Positions 7,908 through 17,821 of a stretch of DNA of 64,000 bases are shown here, piece after piece. The notes beneath the pieces were generated by a model, which had not been told where the DNA came from, ran no database searches, and worked only from the letters and a program-made list of their open reading frames with translations. The stretch comes from an uncultured Campylobacter sp. (lineage in GTDB: Bacteria > Campylobacterota > Campylobacteria > Campylobacterales > Campylobacteraceae), in contig NZ_CALIBH010000093.1 of the NCBI RefSeq assembly GCF_938045775.1, positions 1-64,000 of the forward strand, read 5' to 3'. The position numbers and the translations under genes were made by a program. Numbering within the stretch: the first letter of the stretch is position 1; each line of letters starts with the position of its first letter.

Positions 7908-8882
7908 ATGTTTAAACGATTTAGGAGACTACGAATAAACCCCGCACTTAGGGATCTGGTGCGACAAACAGATCTGCAAACCCGCTTTCTAATCTATCCG
8001 CTTTTTGTGGTGGAAGGAAGCGGCATCAAAAAGGAGATCGCCTCGATGCCGGGCGTATTTCAGATGAGCTTGGATGAAATTTTAAAAGAGTGTGAAATTC
8101 TCACATCGCTTGGTTTGGATAAAATTTTACTTTTTGGAATTCCTTCGCTAAAGGACAGCATCGGCTCGGACGCGCTAAGCGAGGACGGCATCATCGCGAC
8201 TTCGCTGCGCGCGATAAAGGCTAAATTTCCAAATTTATTAGTAATCACCGATCTGTGCTTTTGCGAATACACCGACCACGGGCATTGCGGCATCATCGAT
8301 CACGTTCATCAGACGGTGGATAACGACGCGACGCTTGAAATTTCGGCGCAGCAGGCGCTCATCCACGCCAAAGCGGGCGCGGATATGATCGCTCCAAGCG
8401 GCATGATGGACGGCATTATCGCTACCTTGCGAGAGGCGCTCGATCACGGCGGATTTGAAAATTTACCGATTATGGCGTATTCGAGCAAGTTTGCCAGCGG
8501 CTACTACGGGCCGTTTCGCGACGTGGCGGAGAGCGCGCCGAGTTTCGGCGATCGCAGCAGCTACCAGATGGATCCCGCAAATAGATTTGAGGCGATCAAC
8601 GAAAGTCTGCAGGACGAGGCGCAGGGAGCGGATATCTTGATGATAAAGCCCGCGCTTGCGTATCTGGATCTAATCAGAGACCTGCGAGAGCGCACGTTGC
8701 TGCCGATTTGCGCGTATAACGTAAGCGGCGAATATGCGCTTTTGCAGGCGGGCAAGAAGGCGGGCGTGATCGATTATGAACGCGTGATGATGGAGACGAT
8801 GATAGGCATAAGGCGCGCGGGTGCTGATATGATCATCACCTATCACGCCAAAGAGATCGCGGAAATTTTAAACAGGGGCTAG
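7908..8882 (+). CDS. hemB: Delta-aminolevulinic acid dehydratase (porphobilinogen synthase)
   Basis: Condenses two 5-aminolevulinate molecules to porphobilinogen in haem synthesis. The 324-residue protein is full length. It has the zinc-type cysteine cluster ([14 protein letters not shown]), the first active-site lysine region ([16 protein letters not shown]) and the Schiff-base lysine in [17 protein letters not shown] precedes the ATG. It is the first gene of a rightward run that also contains the haem gene hemN, with a toxin-antitoxin pair and argF in between. Confidence 0.95.
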   Translation: MFKRFRRLRINPALRDLVRQTDLQTRFLIYPLFVVEGSGIKKEIASMPGVFQMSLDEILKECEILTSLGLDKILLFGIPSLKDSIGSDALSEDGIIATSLRAIKAKFPNLLVITDLCFCEYTDHGHCGIIDHVHQTVDNDATLEISAQQALIHAKAGADMIAPSGMMDGIIATLREALDHGGFENLPIMAYSSKFASGYYGPFRDVAESAPSFGDRSSYQMDPANRFEAINESLQDEAQGADILMIKPALAYLDLIRDLRERTLLPICAYNVSGEYALLQAGKKAGVIDYERVMMETMIGIRRAGADMIITYHAKEIAEILNRG

Positions 8883-8884
8883 CG

Positions 8885-9100
8885 ATGAATAAGATAGCAC
8901 TAGAGATTAAAAGTAACGAAATGGAAGCCGTCTTGGATGCGGTGATGAAGCTGGCAAAAAAGATGAAATTTGAAGCTAAAATTTTACCCGTAAACGGGGA
9001 TGAGTGCATAGAGAATTTCGACGAGCTTTCGAGCGCCGTTATTGCGAAACTGGATAAGCCGAGCAATAGGGCCGTTTTTGAGCGATTAAAGGATAAATGA
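8885..9100 (+). CDS. Putative antitoxin of the Doc toxin
   Basis: A 71-residue, mostly helical charged protein starting two bases after the hemB stop. It has no recognised DNA-binding motif. Size, position nine bases before a Doc-type gene and same-strand coupling make it the likely antitoxin. Phd-type proteins usually have a recognisable N-terminal fold, which I do not see, so it may belong to another antitoxin class. The assignment rests on context. Confidence 0.5.
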   Translation: MNKIALEIKSNEMEAVLDAVMKLAKKMKFEAKILPVNGDECIENFDELSSAVIAKLDKPSNRAVFERLKDK

Positions 9101-9109
9101 AAAAGACAA

Positions 9110-9502
9110 ATGAAATATTTAACGCTGCATCAGGCTATTCTCATCCACGATAAAATGCTAGAAAAAATAGGCGGAAGCAAAGGTTATAATAAAACTTCGC
9201 TTGGCTATTTATCTTCCGCGTTGCAGAATATAAAAAACGATCTGTATTATCCTACTATGTCGGATAAACTCGTGCATTTGACGCATTCGTGCATAAAATT
9301 TCATCCTTTCATCGACGGCAATAAAAGGACGGCGATTTTGCTAGCCGATATGTTTTTATCGGTGAATTCTATAGTTTTGGACGACGAGGAATTTTATGCG
9401 GCGATGGAAGACGTAGTCGTAAAGGTGGCTGCGGGCGATATGACGAAAGGCGATTTAAAAGAATTTTTTAGTAAATTTATAAAAGATAAAGGAGCGATAT
9501 GA
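9110..9502 (+). CDS. Doc/Fic-family toxin (death on curing)
   Basis: A 130-residue protein of the Doc branch of the Fic fold, with the catalytic loop [11 protein letters not shown] at residues 65-75 and the conserved N-terminal [15 protein letters not shown]. Doc proteins phosphorylate EF-Tu, while classical Fic proteins adenylylate targets. The K in GNKRT instead of GNGRT is the Doc signature. Its last bases overlap the argF start (ATGA), so toxin and ornithine carbamoyltransferase are translationally coupled. The preceding small gene is the presumed antitoxin. Confidence 0.85.
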   Translation: MKYLTLHQAILIHDKMLEKIGGSKGYNKTSLGYLSSALQNIKNDLYYPTMSDKLVHLTHSCIKFHPFIDGNKRTAILLADMFLSVNSIVLDDEEFYAAMEDVVVKVAAGDMTKGDLKEFFSKFIKDKGAI

Positions 9503-10422
9503 GGCACTTTCTTACGTTAAACAATTTTAGCAAAGACGAGATAATCGAGATTTTAAATTTAGCGTTTGAGATAAAGAAAGAAGCCAAAGCGCGAAATTTT
9601 AAGCCATATTTGAAAGATCAAAAATTAGCGATGATATTTGAAAAAAGCTCGACTAGGACGCGCGTGAGCTTCGATGTGGGGATGAACGAGCTAGGCGGAC
9701 ACGCGCTATTTTTGAGCAGTCGCGACATCCAGCTCGGGCGCGGCGAGCCTATCAAAGACACTGCACGCGTGATTTCGCGAATGTGCGATCTGATCATGGC
9801 GCGCGTAAATCGCCACGAGACGCTCATAGAGCTTGCGGAATTTAGCCGCGTGCCGGTGATAAACGGGCTAAGCGATAAATTTCATCCTGTGCAGCTAATG
9901 GCGGATCTGATGACGATCGTGGAGTGCGGTATTGAAATTCCAAAAATAAAAGCCGCGTACGTGGGCGACGGCAACAACATGGCTCACTCGTGGCTGATGC
10001 TTGCCAGCAAGCTTGGCTTTGAGCTGCGAGTAGCGACGCCCGTGGGCTACGAGGCTGATCCGCAGATACTGGCGCAGGCGCAAGAAAATGCTAAAATTTC
10101 AGGGGCTAAAATTTTAATAACGAACGATATAAAAGAGGCGGTAGCGGGCGCAAACGTCGTGACGACCGATACTTGGGTCTCGATGGGGCAAGAAGCTGAA
10201 AAGGAGCAAAGAATTCGCGATTTTGCGGGCTTTTGCATGGACGAAAGCTTAATGACTCTGGCTGAAAAAAACGCGATCTTTTTGCACTGCCTGCCGGCGT
10301 ACCGCGGATATGAGGTGAGCGAGGCCGTGTTTGAAGCGCACGCGGATGAAATTTTTGCAGAGGCGGAAAATCGCCTGCACGCGCAAAAGGGCGTCATGGT
10401 CTGGCTGGATCAAAAAAGATAA
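9499..10422 (+). CDS. argF: Ornithine carbamoyltransferase
   Basis: Transfers the carbamoyl group of carbamoyl phosphate to ornithine, giving citrulline in arginine biosynthesis. All signatures of the 307-residue enzyme are present: the carbamoyl phosphate loop [10 protein letters not shown], the HPVQLMADL motif and the ornithine-binding [15 protein letters not shown] lies seven bases before the ATG. The start overlaps the end of the Doc toxin gene. Confidence 0.95.
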   Translation: MRHFLTLNNFSKDEIIEILNLAFEIKKEAKARNFKPYLKDQKLAMIFEKSSTRTRVSFDVGMNELGGHALFLSSRDIQLGRGEPIKDTARVISRMCDLIMARVNRHETLIELAEFSRVPVINGLSDKFHPVQLMADLMTIVECGIEIPKIKAAYVGDGNNMAHSWLMLASKLGFELRVATPVGYEADPQILAQAQENAKISGAKILITNDIKEAVAGANVVTTDTWVSMGQEAEKEQRIRDFAGFCMDESLMTLAEKNAIFLHCLPAYRGYEVSEAVFEAHADEIFAEAENRLHAQKGVMVWLDQKR

Positions 10423-10436
10423 ATTTAGGAGAACGC

Positions 10437-10919
10437 ATGGAAGAAAAAGATAAGGCGCTAAAAAAGATCGACAAAGCGAGCGAATTTTTTGGGCTGGATA
10501 GCTCGAAAAGGACGGTTTTTGAAATTTCGCAGGGCGAGGACAACGAGAAAAAACTCACGCTAAAAAGCGGCTCGTGGAGCGACGAGGAGCCGTGGTTCGG
10601 CATCGACGAAAATAACGAAGTGCACACGATGATCTCGATAAAATCGCTTGCGAATCTTATCGCCGCGACCAAAAACGCGATGCAGGAAAATTTTAATCTC
10701 AAGCTTGAGCGCTCGATCTTGCAGCATACGCCAGTGGATTTCGGCGACGCGTGGATCGTGTGTATGGACGAGATCAGAAGGCTTACGGGCGCAGATCCGA
10801 GTGCGAAAAGATTAAGCTTAGACGTCGATGCCGTCGTCTCGCGCGTAAAAAGCCTGCATCCAAACCTTTTCATCGACATCGAAGAGCTTATCAAAACCAA
10901 GGCGGGCGGCCGTGAATAG
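10437..10919 (+). CDS. DUF2603-family protein
   Basis: A 160-residue acidic soluble protein of the Campylobacterota-specific DUF2603 family (also listed as an uncharacterised protein family). Features are a charged N-terminus (MEEKDKALKKIDKASEFFGL), an acidic middle with SWSDEEPWFGID and a C-terminal SLDVDAVVSRVKSLHPNLF stretch. It follows argF and overlaps the hemN start by eight bases, the order known in C. jejuni. The function is unknown. GGAG precedes the ATG. Confidence 0.8.
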   Translation: MEEKDKALKKIDKASEFFGLDSSKRTVFEISQGEDNEKKLTLKSGSWSDEEPWFGIDENNEVHTMISIKSLANLIAATKNAMQENFNLKLERSILQHTPVDFGDAWIVCMDEIRRLTGADPSAKRLSLDVDAVVSRVKSLHPNLFIDIEELIKTKAGGRE

Positions 10920-12276
10920 CATAGATTTCGACGCTTACGCGAAATTTTCGCGCCCGGGGCCCCGCTACACGAGCTATCCGACCGCTTTGGAATTTAGCGA
11001 AAACTTCAGTTACGACGGGTATTTGAACGAGCTGAAAAATCAGAAAAGCTCCACGCCGCTGTCGCTTTACTTTCACATGCCGTTTTGCCGCTCCGCCTGT
11101 TATTTTTGCGGCTGCAACGTAATCTACACGGGCAAGCGCGACAAGATGGATCGGTATTTGGACTATATCGAGCGTGAAATGCAAATTTTAAGCGGCGTCG
11201 TGGACGGCTCGCGCCAGGTCGTGCAGATGCACTTCGGCGGCGGCACGCCTACGTATTTTAGCGCCGAACAGCTCGCGCGCCACATAAAAAATATCAAAAA
11301 ATATTTTAAAAATTTCAGCCCCGAAGCCGAGATCAGCTGCGAGATCGATCCGCGATTTTTGAACGCCGAGCAGCTTGACGTGCTCGTTTCAAACGGCTTT
11401 AACCGCATAAGCTACGGCGTGCAGGACTTCGACGAGCGCGTACAAAAGGAGATCCACCGCATCCAGCCTTTCGAGCTTACGAGGGACGTCATAGCCATGG
11501 CGCGCGAGAGGGGGATAAAATCGATAAATATGGATCTGATCTACGGTCTTCCGTATCAGAGCCTAGCTAGCTTTAAGCGCACGCTGGAGCTTGCGCTTTC
11601 GCTTGATCCGGACCGCTTTGCAATCTTTAACTATGCGCACGTGCCGTGGATCAAAAAATCTATGCGTAAATTTGATGAAACGACCTTGCCGGAGCCTAAA
11701 GTGAAGCTTGAAATTTTAAAATTTACGCACGATTTTTTGAGCACGAACGGATATGAGATGATCGGTATGGATCACTACTCAAAGCCCGCGGACGAGCTTC
11801 ATACTGCACTTAAAAACGGCTCGCTGCACCGCAATTTCCAGGGCTATACGACCAAGGGCGGCGCCGATCTGATCGGCATCGGGTTAACTAGCATCGGCGA
11901 GGGCGCGCGCCACTACGCGCAAAATTTCAAAGATATGGACGCTTACGAGGCCGCGATCGATGCGGGCAGACTGCCGTATTACAGGGGCGTTTTGCTAAAT
12001 GAAGAGGATCTGCTGCGCAAAGAGGTGATTATGGGGCTGATGAGTAATTTTTGCGTCGATATAGAGGCGATCGAGGAGAAATTTAAGATAAAATTTTTCG
12101 AGCATTTCGGCGCGAGCTTAAAGCAGCTTGAGGCGCTAAAGGATTTCGTGCAAGTCTCGCCGAATAGAATTTCCGTAACGCCCACCGGCACGCTTTTGAT
12201 CCGCAATATCGCGATGTGCTTTGATGAGTATATGGTTAAAAATTTGGGCGAGAAGCGCTTTTCTAAAACCGTTTAA
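10912..12276 (+). CDS. hemN: Oxygen-independent coproporphyrinogen III oxidase
   Basis: Radical SAM enzyme converting coproporphyrinogen III to protoporphyrinogen IX without oxygen. The 454-residue length matches true HemN. The cluster motif is CRSACYFCGC (Cys59, Cys63, Cys66, Cys68). It is followed by the SAM motif HFGGGTPTYF and by conserved segments such as GVQDFDERVQKEIHRIQP and NMDLIYGLPYQ. The GTG start overlaps the preceding gene. It fits a microaerophilic or anaerobic lifestyle and shares the run with hemB. Confidence 0.93.
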   Translation: MNSIDFDAYAKFSRPGPRYTSYPTALEFSENFSYDGYLNELKNQKSSTPLSLYFHMPFCRSACYFCGCNVIYTGKRDKMDRYLDYIEREMQILSGVVDGSRQVVQMHFGGGTPTYFSAEQLARHIKNIKKYFKNFSPEAEISCEIDPRFLNAEQLDVLVSNGFNRISYGVQDFDERVQKEIHRIQPFELTRDVIAMARERGIKSINMDLIYGLPYQSLASFKRTLELALSLDPDRFAIFNYAHVPWIKKSMRKFDETTLPEPKVKLEILKFTHDFLSTNGYEMIGMDHYSKPADELHTALKNGSLHRNFQGYTTKGGADLIGIGLTSIGEGARHYAQNFKDMDAYEAAIDAGRLPYYRGVLLNEEDLLRKEVIMGLMSNFCVDIEAIEEKFKIKFFEHFGASLKQLEALKDFVQVSPNRISVTPTGTLLIRNIAMCFDEYMVKNLGEKRFSKTV

Positions 12277-12287
12277 GCGGCGCGGCT

Positions 12288-13592
12288 ATGAGTAGGGCAA
12301 AGCTTGGAGCGTTCGATTTTGCGGCACTTAGCGAGCGCTGCGTAAAATGTGGTAAATGTATCCAAATCTGCACGGTTCATGGCATTAACGGCGATGAAGT
12401 AACGAGCCCACGCGGATTCGTGGATCTTTTGGGCGCTTACGGCAGGAATGATCTAAAGCTTGATAAAAACGCTAAGAAAATTTTTGAGAGCTGCTTTTTA
12501 TGCACCAACTGCGTAGATATTTGCGGTGAGTCTTTGCCCATAGATACGGCAATCGAGAATGTTCGCGCGCGCATTGCGGAAAAATTTGGCATCGCGTGGT
12601 ACAAAAAAGCTGCGTTTTGGCTGCTCGGGCACCGCAAAGCGCTGGATCTAGCAGCAGCGCTTGGATACGTGTTTCTTAGCTGTGGCTTTAAGATGCGAAA
12701 AGATACGCAAAGCTCTATGTCGCCTAGATTTGGCTTACCACTACTTAAAAAAGAGCGCTTGTTGCCTGCTCCTGCGAAAAAGAGCTTTATGAACTCGCAC
12801 GCAGAGCTTATCGACAACGGCGGCGAAAAAACTATCGGAATTTTTATAGGCTGCATGGCAAACTACGCTTACACGGGCGTAGGCGAGGCGGTTCTACATA
12901 TCGCGCGAGCGCTAAAGCTAAACGTAAATTTAATGAAGGAACAAGCCTGTTGCGGCGCCCCTGCGTATTTTACGGGAGATTTTGCAGCGGTTGAACGCGT
13001 GGCAAAATTTAATATAGCATATTTCGAAAAAGCTCTGCCTGCTCTTGATGCGATTATAGTGCCCGAGGCTACGTGCTCTGCAATGCTGCGGGTGGATTAC
13101 GCGCATTTTTTTGAAAACGAGCCGCAATGGAAAGCCCGTGCGCAAAAGCTTGCGAGTAAAATTTTTATGGCGAGCGAATACTTTTATAAATTTACAAACT
13201 TAAGTGATCTTTTGATGCGCCGCGGCAAAAGGGCTTTAGCGATTACTTATCACGATCCGTGCCATGCCCGCAAAATGCAGGGTATTTGGAAAGAACCGCG
13301 CGGCTTGCTCGCTCAAAACTACGAAATAACCGAGATGGATGAGCCTAATAAATGCTGCGGATTTGGCGGCGTGACGATGCAAACCGAGCGCTACGAGCTC
13401 GCGCGTGAAGCAGGATTAGCTAAGGCGCGCGCAATGGCGGATCTACCCGTGCGCGTAGTTTCTGCCGAGTGCAGCGCGTGCAGGATGCAGCTAAATAACT
13501 CGCTTTCTTTAAGTGGCTCGCAGATGAGGTGCGTAAATCCGCTGGAACTCATCGCTGAAGCGCTTGTGGGCGAGGAAAATTCCAATGGATAA
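12288..13592 (+). CDS. Fe-S oxidoreductase, GlcF/LldE type (CCG domains)
   Basis: A 434-residue protein with an N-terminal two-cluster ferredoxin domain (C-x2-C-x2-C-x3-C at residues 18-28, then CFLCTNCVDIC). Two C-terminal cysteine-rich CCG domains follow (ACCGAPAYFTGD and NKCCGFGGV). This is the arrangement of the glycolate or lactate oxidase iron-sulfur subunits and heterodisulfide-reductase-like proteins, which pass electrons to a membrane carrier. The partner flavoprotein is not next to it, so the substrate is unknown. The position directly after hemN matches C. jejuni. Confidence 0.85.
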   Translation: MSRAKLGAFDFAALSERCVKCGKCIQICTVHGINGDEVTSPRGFVDLLGAYGRNDLKLDKNAKKIFESCFLCTNCVDICGESLPIDTAIENVRARIAEKFGIAWYKKAAFWLLGHRKALDLAAALGYVFLSCGFKMRKDTQSSMSPRFGLPLLKKERLLPAPAKKSFMNSHAELIDNGGEKTIGIFIGCMANYAYTGVGEAVLHIARALKLNVNLMKEQACCGAPAYFTGDFAAVERVAKFNIAYFEKALPALDAIIVPEATCSAMLRVDYAHFFENEPQWKARAQKLASKIFMASEYFYKFTNLSDLLMRRGKRALAITYHDPCHARKMQGIWKEPRGLLAQNYEITEMDEPNKCCGFGGVTMQTERYELAREAGLAKARAMADLPVRVVSAECSACRMQLNNSLSLSGSQMRCVNPLELIAEALVGEENSNG

Positions 13593-14208
13593 ATTTTGCG
13601 TTTTAGAAGCTCCTGCATTTCGCCGTCTTTTTACTCAATTCAAATCCTGGGGTAAAATTCTGTGCTTTTTAAATTTTGATTTTTAAAAATTATGATGAAA
13701 TTTTATCATTAGCTTGCAGAGGTTGTGGTCTACGCTTTTAAGCTTTCGGATATATCAGCCTGAAGTGGCGTGCGGTGCGAACCCATAGGCTTTGCTGCTG
13801 CGGTGGGATTGAGCAATATGATTTTAAATACTAAAATTTTGTAGTTTAGAATTTTAGCTGAGGGATTTGCGCAAAATTTTAAGGAGTTGAATTGTAAGAT
13901 GGATTTTGGCAGAATTTTAATTTTACGTGGCATTATTTGAAGTTCTATGGAATTTGCGGCTAATGGCTGGAATTTTGATTTATTGATTTGCGCGGATTTG
14001 CTTGGCGCAGCAGGCTTAAAGCGCGAATTTTAAATTTCGTAAAATTTCAAATTAGTTACGCATGGGCTTCTTGCGCTTTGTGGTTTTGACGTTGGGGCAA
14101 AATTTCTTTCAAAAATGTCAAAGTATGCATAAAATATACTCACAATTTTTAGCACGAGATATTTGGTAAAAAGGCTAAGCTAGCGAGATCATGGATTTAA
14201 ATTTAATT
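13593..14208. other. Intergenic region, no gene seen
   Basis: 616 bases between two convergent genes. It is AT-rich with scattered AAATTT/GAATTT words. The only open frame of note (13730-13933, minus) lacks a ribosome-binding site and has composition like the surrounding spacer. No hairpin with a T-run was found that could end the 7.9-13.6 kb transcript. Confidence 0.5.
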
Positions 14209-14421
14209 TTATTCTTGCTCTTTTGCGTCATCTTCAGAGTCTAGCTTTGCTTCTTCGATCAAAAGCCTGTTGGCTTCGGTAGCTTTTTTTATCTCGCTTA
14301 AGTTTTCTTCTATTTTATTTAAGCGCTTTTCAAGGGTATTTAGACGCTTTTCCGAGCGGGAGATAAAATAATAAATCAAATAAATCATAAAAACTATTAT
14401 GATCCAAGGTACGATTTTCAT
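14209..14421 (-). CDS. Small single-span membrane protein with coiled coil
   Basis: A 70-residue protein with one N-terminal membrane helix (residues 4-21, PWIIIVFMIYLIYYF). A heptad-patterned charged segment (SEKRLNTLEKRLNKIEENLS) then leads to an acidic tail. This looks like a membrane-anchored coiled coil; no family is recognised. I place the start at the ATG at 14421, which follows AAGGAA. The longer frame to 14505 runs into the promoter of the divergent tRNA operon. Confidence 0.6.
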   Translation of the reverse strand: MKIVPWIIIVFMIYLIYYFISRSEKRLNTLEKRLNKIEENLSEIKKATEANRLLIEEAKLDSEDDAKEQE

Positions 14422-14498
14422 ATAAAATTCCTTAAAATTTAAAATTGCGCGCATTATAGCAGAAATTTTATGAAATTTTAAAATAGGCTGTTTTAGCC

Positions 14499-14527
14499 TT
14501 GACAATTGGGGATTTTTCGGTTATAAT
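14499..14527 (+). promoter_or_regulatory. Near-consensus sigma-70 promoter of the tRNA-tuf operon
   Basis: TTGACA at 14499-14504, a 17-base spacer and TATAAT at 14522-14527 form a textbook promoter, unusual in Campylobacter where -35 boxes are normally weak. It lies 20 bases before the first tRNA and suits very high expression of tRNAs and EF-Tu. Confidence 0.9.
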
Positions 14528-14547
14528 TGCCACTTCAATTTCAAAAT

Positions 14548-14623
14548 GCTGGTGTAGCTCAGCTGGTAGAGCTACTGCCTTGTAAGCAGTGGGTCGGCGG
14601 TTCGATCCCGTCCACCAGCTCCA
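14548..14623 (+). tRNA. tRNA-Thr (TGT)
   Basis: A 76-base cloverleaf. The acceptor arm GCTGGTG pairs with CACCAGC, the anticodon loop CTTGTAA holds TGT, and the T-loop is GGTTCGATCC. The CCA end is encoded. It is the first gene behind the strong promoter. Confidence 0.95.
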
Positions 14624-14659
14624 TTTTTTGTAACAGTGTTTGACCAGATTTCATCAAAG

Positions 14660-14744
<85 letters not shown>

Positions 14745-14756
14745 TGAATTTTTGAT

Positions 14757-14833
14757 GCGGGATTAGCTCAGTTGGCTAGAGCATCAGCCTTCCAAGCTGA
14801 GGGTCGCGGGTTCGAGCCCCGTTTCCCGCTCCA
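14757..14833 (+). tRNA. tRNA-Gly (TCC)
   Basis: A 77-base cloverleaf with anticodon TCC in CCTTCCAAG, T-loop GGTTCGAGCC and encoded CCA. The acceptor GCGGGAT faces TTCCCGC with one T-T mismatch at its base. Confidence 0.93.
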
Positions 14834-14946
14834 CCATTTAGGTTTACTGGGAGCTGTAAAACTTAACTGCTTTTATATGCTTACATAATCTAAATTTTGG
14901 TCGCATTGTTGGGTATTGGTAGCGATTTCTCTTTGCCTGAGTTTAG

Positions 14947-15021
<75 letters not shown>

Positions 15022-15077
15022 TAAAATAGAGTCGCTTAGTTTGTTGTGTAATCCACAAATCAATAACGGAGGATATG

Positions 15078-16277
15078 ATGGCTAAAGAAAAATTTAATCG
15101 TAACAAGCCACACGTAAACATTGGTACCATCGGTCACGTTGACCATGGTAAGACTACTTTGACAGCTGCTATTTCTGCTGTTCTTTCCAGGAAGGGTCTA
15201 GCCGAGCTAAAAGACTACGACAATATCGATAACGCTCCAGAGGAAAAAGAGCGCGGTATTACTATCGCTACGTCTCACATCGAATATGAGACCGAGAAGC
15301 GTCACTATGCTCACGTTGACTGCCCTGGTCACGCCGACTACGTAAAAAATATGATTACCGGTGCGGCTCAGATGGACGGCGCTATTTTAGTTGTTTCCGC
15401 CGCAGATGGTCCTATGCCTCAAACTCGCGAGCACATCTTACTTTCTCGCCAGGTAGGCGTTCCATATATCGTAGTTTTCTTAAATAAAACCGACATGGTT
15501 GATGATCCGGATCTTTTAGAGCTAGTCGAAGAGGAAGTTAGAGATCTTCTTAAAGAGTATAAATTCCCTGGCGACGAGACTCCGATCATTAAAGGTTCTG
15601 CGCTTAAGGCTCTTGAAGAGGCTAAAGCCGGACAAGATGGTGAGTGGTCTGCAAAGATTATGGAGCTTATGGATGCCGTTGATAGCTATATCCCAACTCC
15701 TGTTCGCGATACCGACAAAGACTTCCTTCTTCCGATCGAAGATATTTTCTCGATTTCCGGTCGCGGCACCGTTGTAACTGGTAGAATCGAAAAAGGTATC
15801 GTTAAAGTTGGCGATACTATCGAGATCGTAGGTATTAAACCTACTCAAACTACTACCGTTACCGGCGTTGAGATGTTTAGAAAAGAGATGGATCAAGGTG
15901 AAGCCGGCGATAACGTAGGTGTTTTATTGCGCGGTACCAAGAAAGAAGAAGTAGAGCGCGGTATGGTTTTATGCAAACCAAAATCGATCACTCCTCATAC
16001 TAAATTTGAGGGCGAGGTTTATATCCTAACTAAAGAAGAGGGCGGACGCCATACTCCATTCTTTAATAATTATAGACCGCAGTTTTACGTTCGTACGACA
16101 GATGTTACCGGTTCGATTACTCTTCCTGAGGGGACCGAGATGGTAATGCCTGGCGATAACGTTAAAATCACCGTTGAGCTAATCGCTCCGATCGCTCTTG
16201 AGCAAGGTACGCGCTTCGCGATTCGCGAAGGCGGTCATACCGTAGGCTCAGGCGTCGTTTCGAAAATCATCGCTTAA
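15078..16277 (+). CDS. tuf: Elongation factor Tu
   Basis: EF-Tu delivers aminoacyl-tRNA to the ribosome. The 399-residue protein has the GTPase P-loop GHVDHGKT (residues 19-26), DCPGH and NKTDM, and the C-terminal barrel ending in [14 protein letters not shown] sits two bases before an ATG at 15075 and five before the ATG at 15078, so MAKEKF is the better start. It is a single tuf copy within the tRNA operon. EF-Tu is also the known target of Doc toxins, one of which lies at 9110-9502. Confidence 0.97.
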   Translation: MAKEKFNRNKPHVNIGTIGHVDHGKTTLTAAISAVLSRKGLAELKDYDNIDNAPEEKERGITIATSHIEYETEKRHYAHVDCPGHADYVKNMITGAAQMDGAILVVSAADGPMPQTREHILLSRQVGVPYIVVFLNKTDMVDDPDLLELVEEEVRDLLKEYKFPGDETPIIKGSALKALEEAKAGQDGEWSAKIMELMDAVDSYIPTPVRDTDKDFLLPIEDIFSISGRGTVVTGRIEKGIVKVGDTIEIVGIKPTQTTTVTGVEMFRKEMDQGEAGDNVGVLLRGTKKEEVERGMVLCKPKSITPHTKFEGEVYILTKEEGGRHTPFFNNYRPQFYVRTTDVTGSITLPEGTEMVMPGDNVKITVELIAPIALEQGTRFAIREGGHTVGSGVVSKIIA

Positions 16278-16283
16278 TTTTTT

Positions 16284-16317
16284 GCAAGCGGAATTTTAAA
16301 ATTCCGCTTGCTTTTTT
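16284..16317 (+). terminator. Intrinsic terminator after tuf
   Basis: A 12-base-pair perfect stem (GCAAGCGGAATT with AATTCCGCTTGC, TTAA loop) is followed by six T. It lies seven bases after the tuf stop and only 16 bases before the rpmG start codon. It probably ends or attenuates transcription between tuf and the downstream ribosomal genes. Confidence 0.88.
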
Positions 16318-16332
16318 ATTCAAGGAAACTAA

Positions 16333-16506
16333 ATGGCAAAGAATTCAAGTAGAGTAAAGGTCGGATTAAAATGCTCCGAAAGTGGCGATATTAACTATAC
16401 TACTTATAAAAATAGCAAAACTACGACCGAAAAACTAGAACTTAAAAAATATTGCCCTAGATTAAAAAAGCACACGCTTCATAAAGAAGTCAAGTTAAAA
16501 GGCTAA
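16333..16506 (+). CDS. rpmG: 50S ribosomal protein L33
   Basis: A 57-residue basic protein beginning [15 protein letters not shown] and ending [13 protein letters not shown], with the [16 protein letters not shown] core of L33. L33 sits near the E-site of the large subunit. Only one cysteine remains at each of the two positions that form C-x2-C pairs in zinc-binding L33, so it is a zinc-independent variant. AAGGAA precedes the ATG. It follows the tuf terminator and precedes tRNA-Trp and secE, the standard order. Confidence 0.93.
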   Translation: MAKNSSRVKVGLKCSESGDINYTTYKNSKTTTEKLELKKYCPRLKKHTLHKEVKLKG

Positions 16507-16513
16507 TTGTTAT

Positions 16514-16589
16514 AGGGCAATAGCTCCAACGGTAGAGCGCCGGATTCCAAATCCGATGGTTGGGGGTTCGAATCCCTCTTGCCCTGCCA
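16514..16589 (+). tRNA. tRNA-Trp (CCA)
   Basis: A 76-base cloverleaf with acceptor AGGGCAA/TTGCCCT, anticodon CCA in ATTCCAAAT, T-loop GGTTCGAATC and encoded CCA. It lies between rpmG and secE, as in many Campylobacterota. Confidence 0.95.
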
Positions 16590-16601
16590 CGAGGATTGGG
16601 T

Positions 16602-16775
16602 ATGGAAAAAGTAAAAGAGTATTATAAACAAGCAAAAGTAGAGTTAGATAAGGTAATTTTCCCGACTAAAGATCAGACTAAAACAGCATATATCTCTGTG
16701 GTCGTCGTAGTCGTAGTTATTGCACTGTTTTTAGCGCTAGTGGATCTGATTATGTCCGCTTTAATAACGGCTTAA
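16602..16775 (+). CDS. secE: Preprotein translocase subunit SecE
   Basis: A 57-residue single-span subunit that clamps the SecY channel. The N-terminal amphipathic helix (MEKVKEYYKQAKVELDKVIF) is followed by the conserved FPTKDQT hinge and one membrane segment (residues 31-53). The ATG at 16602 has GAGG seven bases upstream. A longer frame starting at 16560 would lie inside tRNA-Trp and is rejected. Confidence 0.93.
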   Translation: MEKVKEYYKQAKVELDKVIFPTKDQTKTAYISVVVVVVVIALFLALVDLIMSALITA

Positions 16776-16788
16776 GCAAGGATACAAT

Positions 16789-17319
16789 ATGGCAAATAAA
16801 TGGTATGCGATACAAACTTACGCCGGCAGCGAGATGGCGGTAAAGCGCGCGATAGAAGCGCTAAAGCAAGACGAAGCGCTTGAGGCTAAGATCGGCGAAG
16901 TGCTAGTGCCTACCGAAGATGTTATAGAGGTCAAAAATACAAAGCAAACCATTAAAGAGCGCAGCTTATATCCTGGGTATTGCTTTGCAAATTTAGATCT
17001 GGATACTACTTTATGGCATAGAATTCAGATGCTACCTAAGGTCAGTCGCTTTATCGGCGAGGCTAAAAAGCCCTCTCCGCTACCGGAAAAAGATATCGAA
17101 ATAATTCTAGAAAAGATCAATAATCGCGAGGCTCCTAAGCCCAAGATTAATTTCGATGAGGGCGAGACGGTTAGAATCGTCGATGGACCTTTTGCTAATT
17201 TCAACGGCATCGTAGAAGAGTATGATATGATCCACGGCAAGCTTCGCCTCAATGTTTCGATCTTCGGACGAAGCACGCCGATTGAAATTTCATACTCGCA
17301 AGTTGAAAAGATTATTTAA
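16789..17319 (+). CDS. nusG: Transcription termination/antitermination factor NusG
   Basis: A 176-residue NusG. The NGN domain starts [12 protein letters not shown] and contains [13 protein letters not shown]. The C-terminal KOW domain starts [17 protein letters not shown]. It binds RNA polymerase and links it with Rho, NusA or the ribosome. It lies between secE and rplK as usual. Confidence 0.95.
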   Translation: MANKWYAIQTYAGSEMAVKRAIEALKQDEALEAKIGEVLVPTEDVIEVKNTKQTIKERSLYPGYCFANLDLDTTLWHRIQMLPKVSRFIGEAKKPSPLPEKDIEIILEKINNREAPKPKINFDEGETVRIVDGPFANFNGIVEEYDMIHGKLRLNVSIFGRSTPIEISYSQVEKII

Positions 17320-17339
17320 ATTTTATAAGGAGTAAATTT

Positions 17340-17765
17340 ATGGCTAAGAAAGTTGTTGGCGAAATCAAGCTGCAAATAGCAGCCGCAAAAGCAAATCCAA
17401 GCCCGCCGGTAGGTCCTGCACTAGGTCAAAAGGGCGTTAATATTATGGAATTTTGCAAAGCATTTAACGAACGAACCAAAGATATGGCGGGCTTTAATAT
17501 CCCGGTCATCATCACGGTTTATGCCGATAAAAGCTTTACTTTCATCACTAAACAACCGCCTGCGACGGATTTGATCAAAAAAGCGGCGAAGATAGATAAG
17601 GGTTCGGACAACCCTCTTAAAAAGAAGGTAGCGTCCTTAACTAAGGCTCAAGTTTTAGAGATCGTCGAGAAAAAGATCGCCGATCTGAATACCAAAGATA
17701 GAGAGCAGGCGGCTAGGATTATAGCGGGTTCGGCTCGTTCTATGGGTATTACGGTCACTGACTAG
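17340..17765 (+). CDS. rplK: 50S ribosomal protein L11
   Basis: A 141-residue L11 of the GTPase-associated centre. Typical segments are the N-terminal [20 protein letters not shown] and the C-terminal RNA-binding part ending [14 protein letters not shown] lies before the ATG. It is co-transcribed with rplA. Confidence 0.96.
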   Translation: MAKKVVGEIKLQIAAAKANPSPPVGPALGQKGVNIMEFCKAFNERTKDMAGFNIPVIITVYADKSFTFITKQPPATDLIKKAAKIDKGSDNPLKKKVASLTKAQVLEIVEKKIADLNTKDREQAARIIAGSARSMGITVTD

Positions 17766-17821
17766 ACCTTTTGACCGCTAAGGTTTAAAAAAGCGGTAGC
17801 ACTTTAATTGCGGAGAAATAT

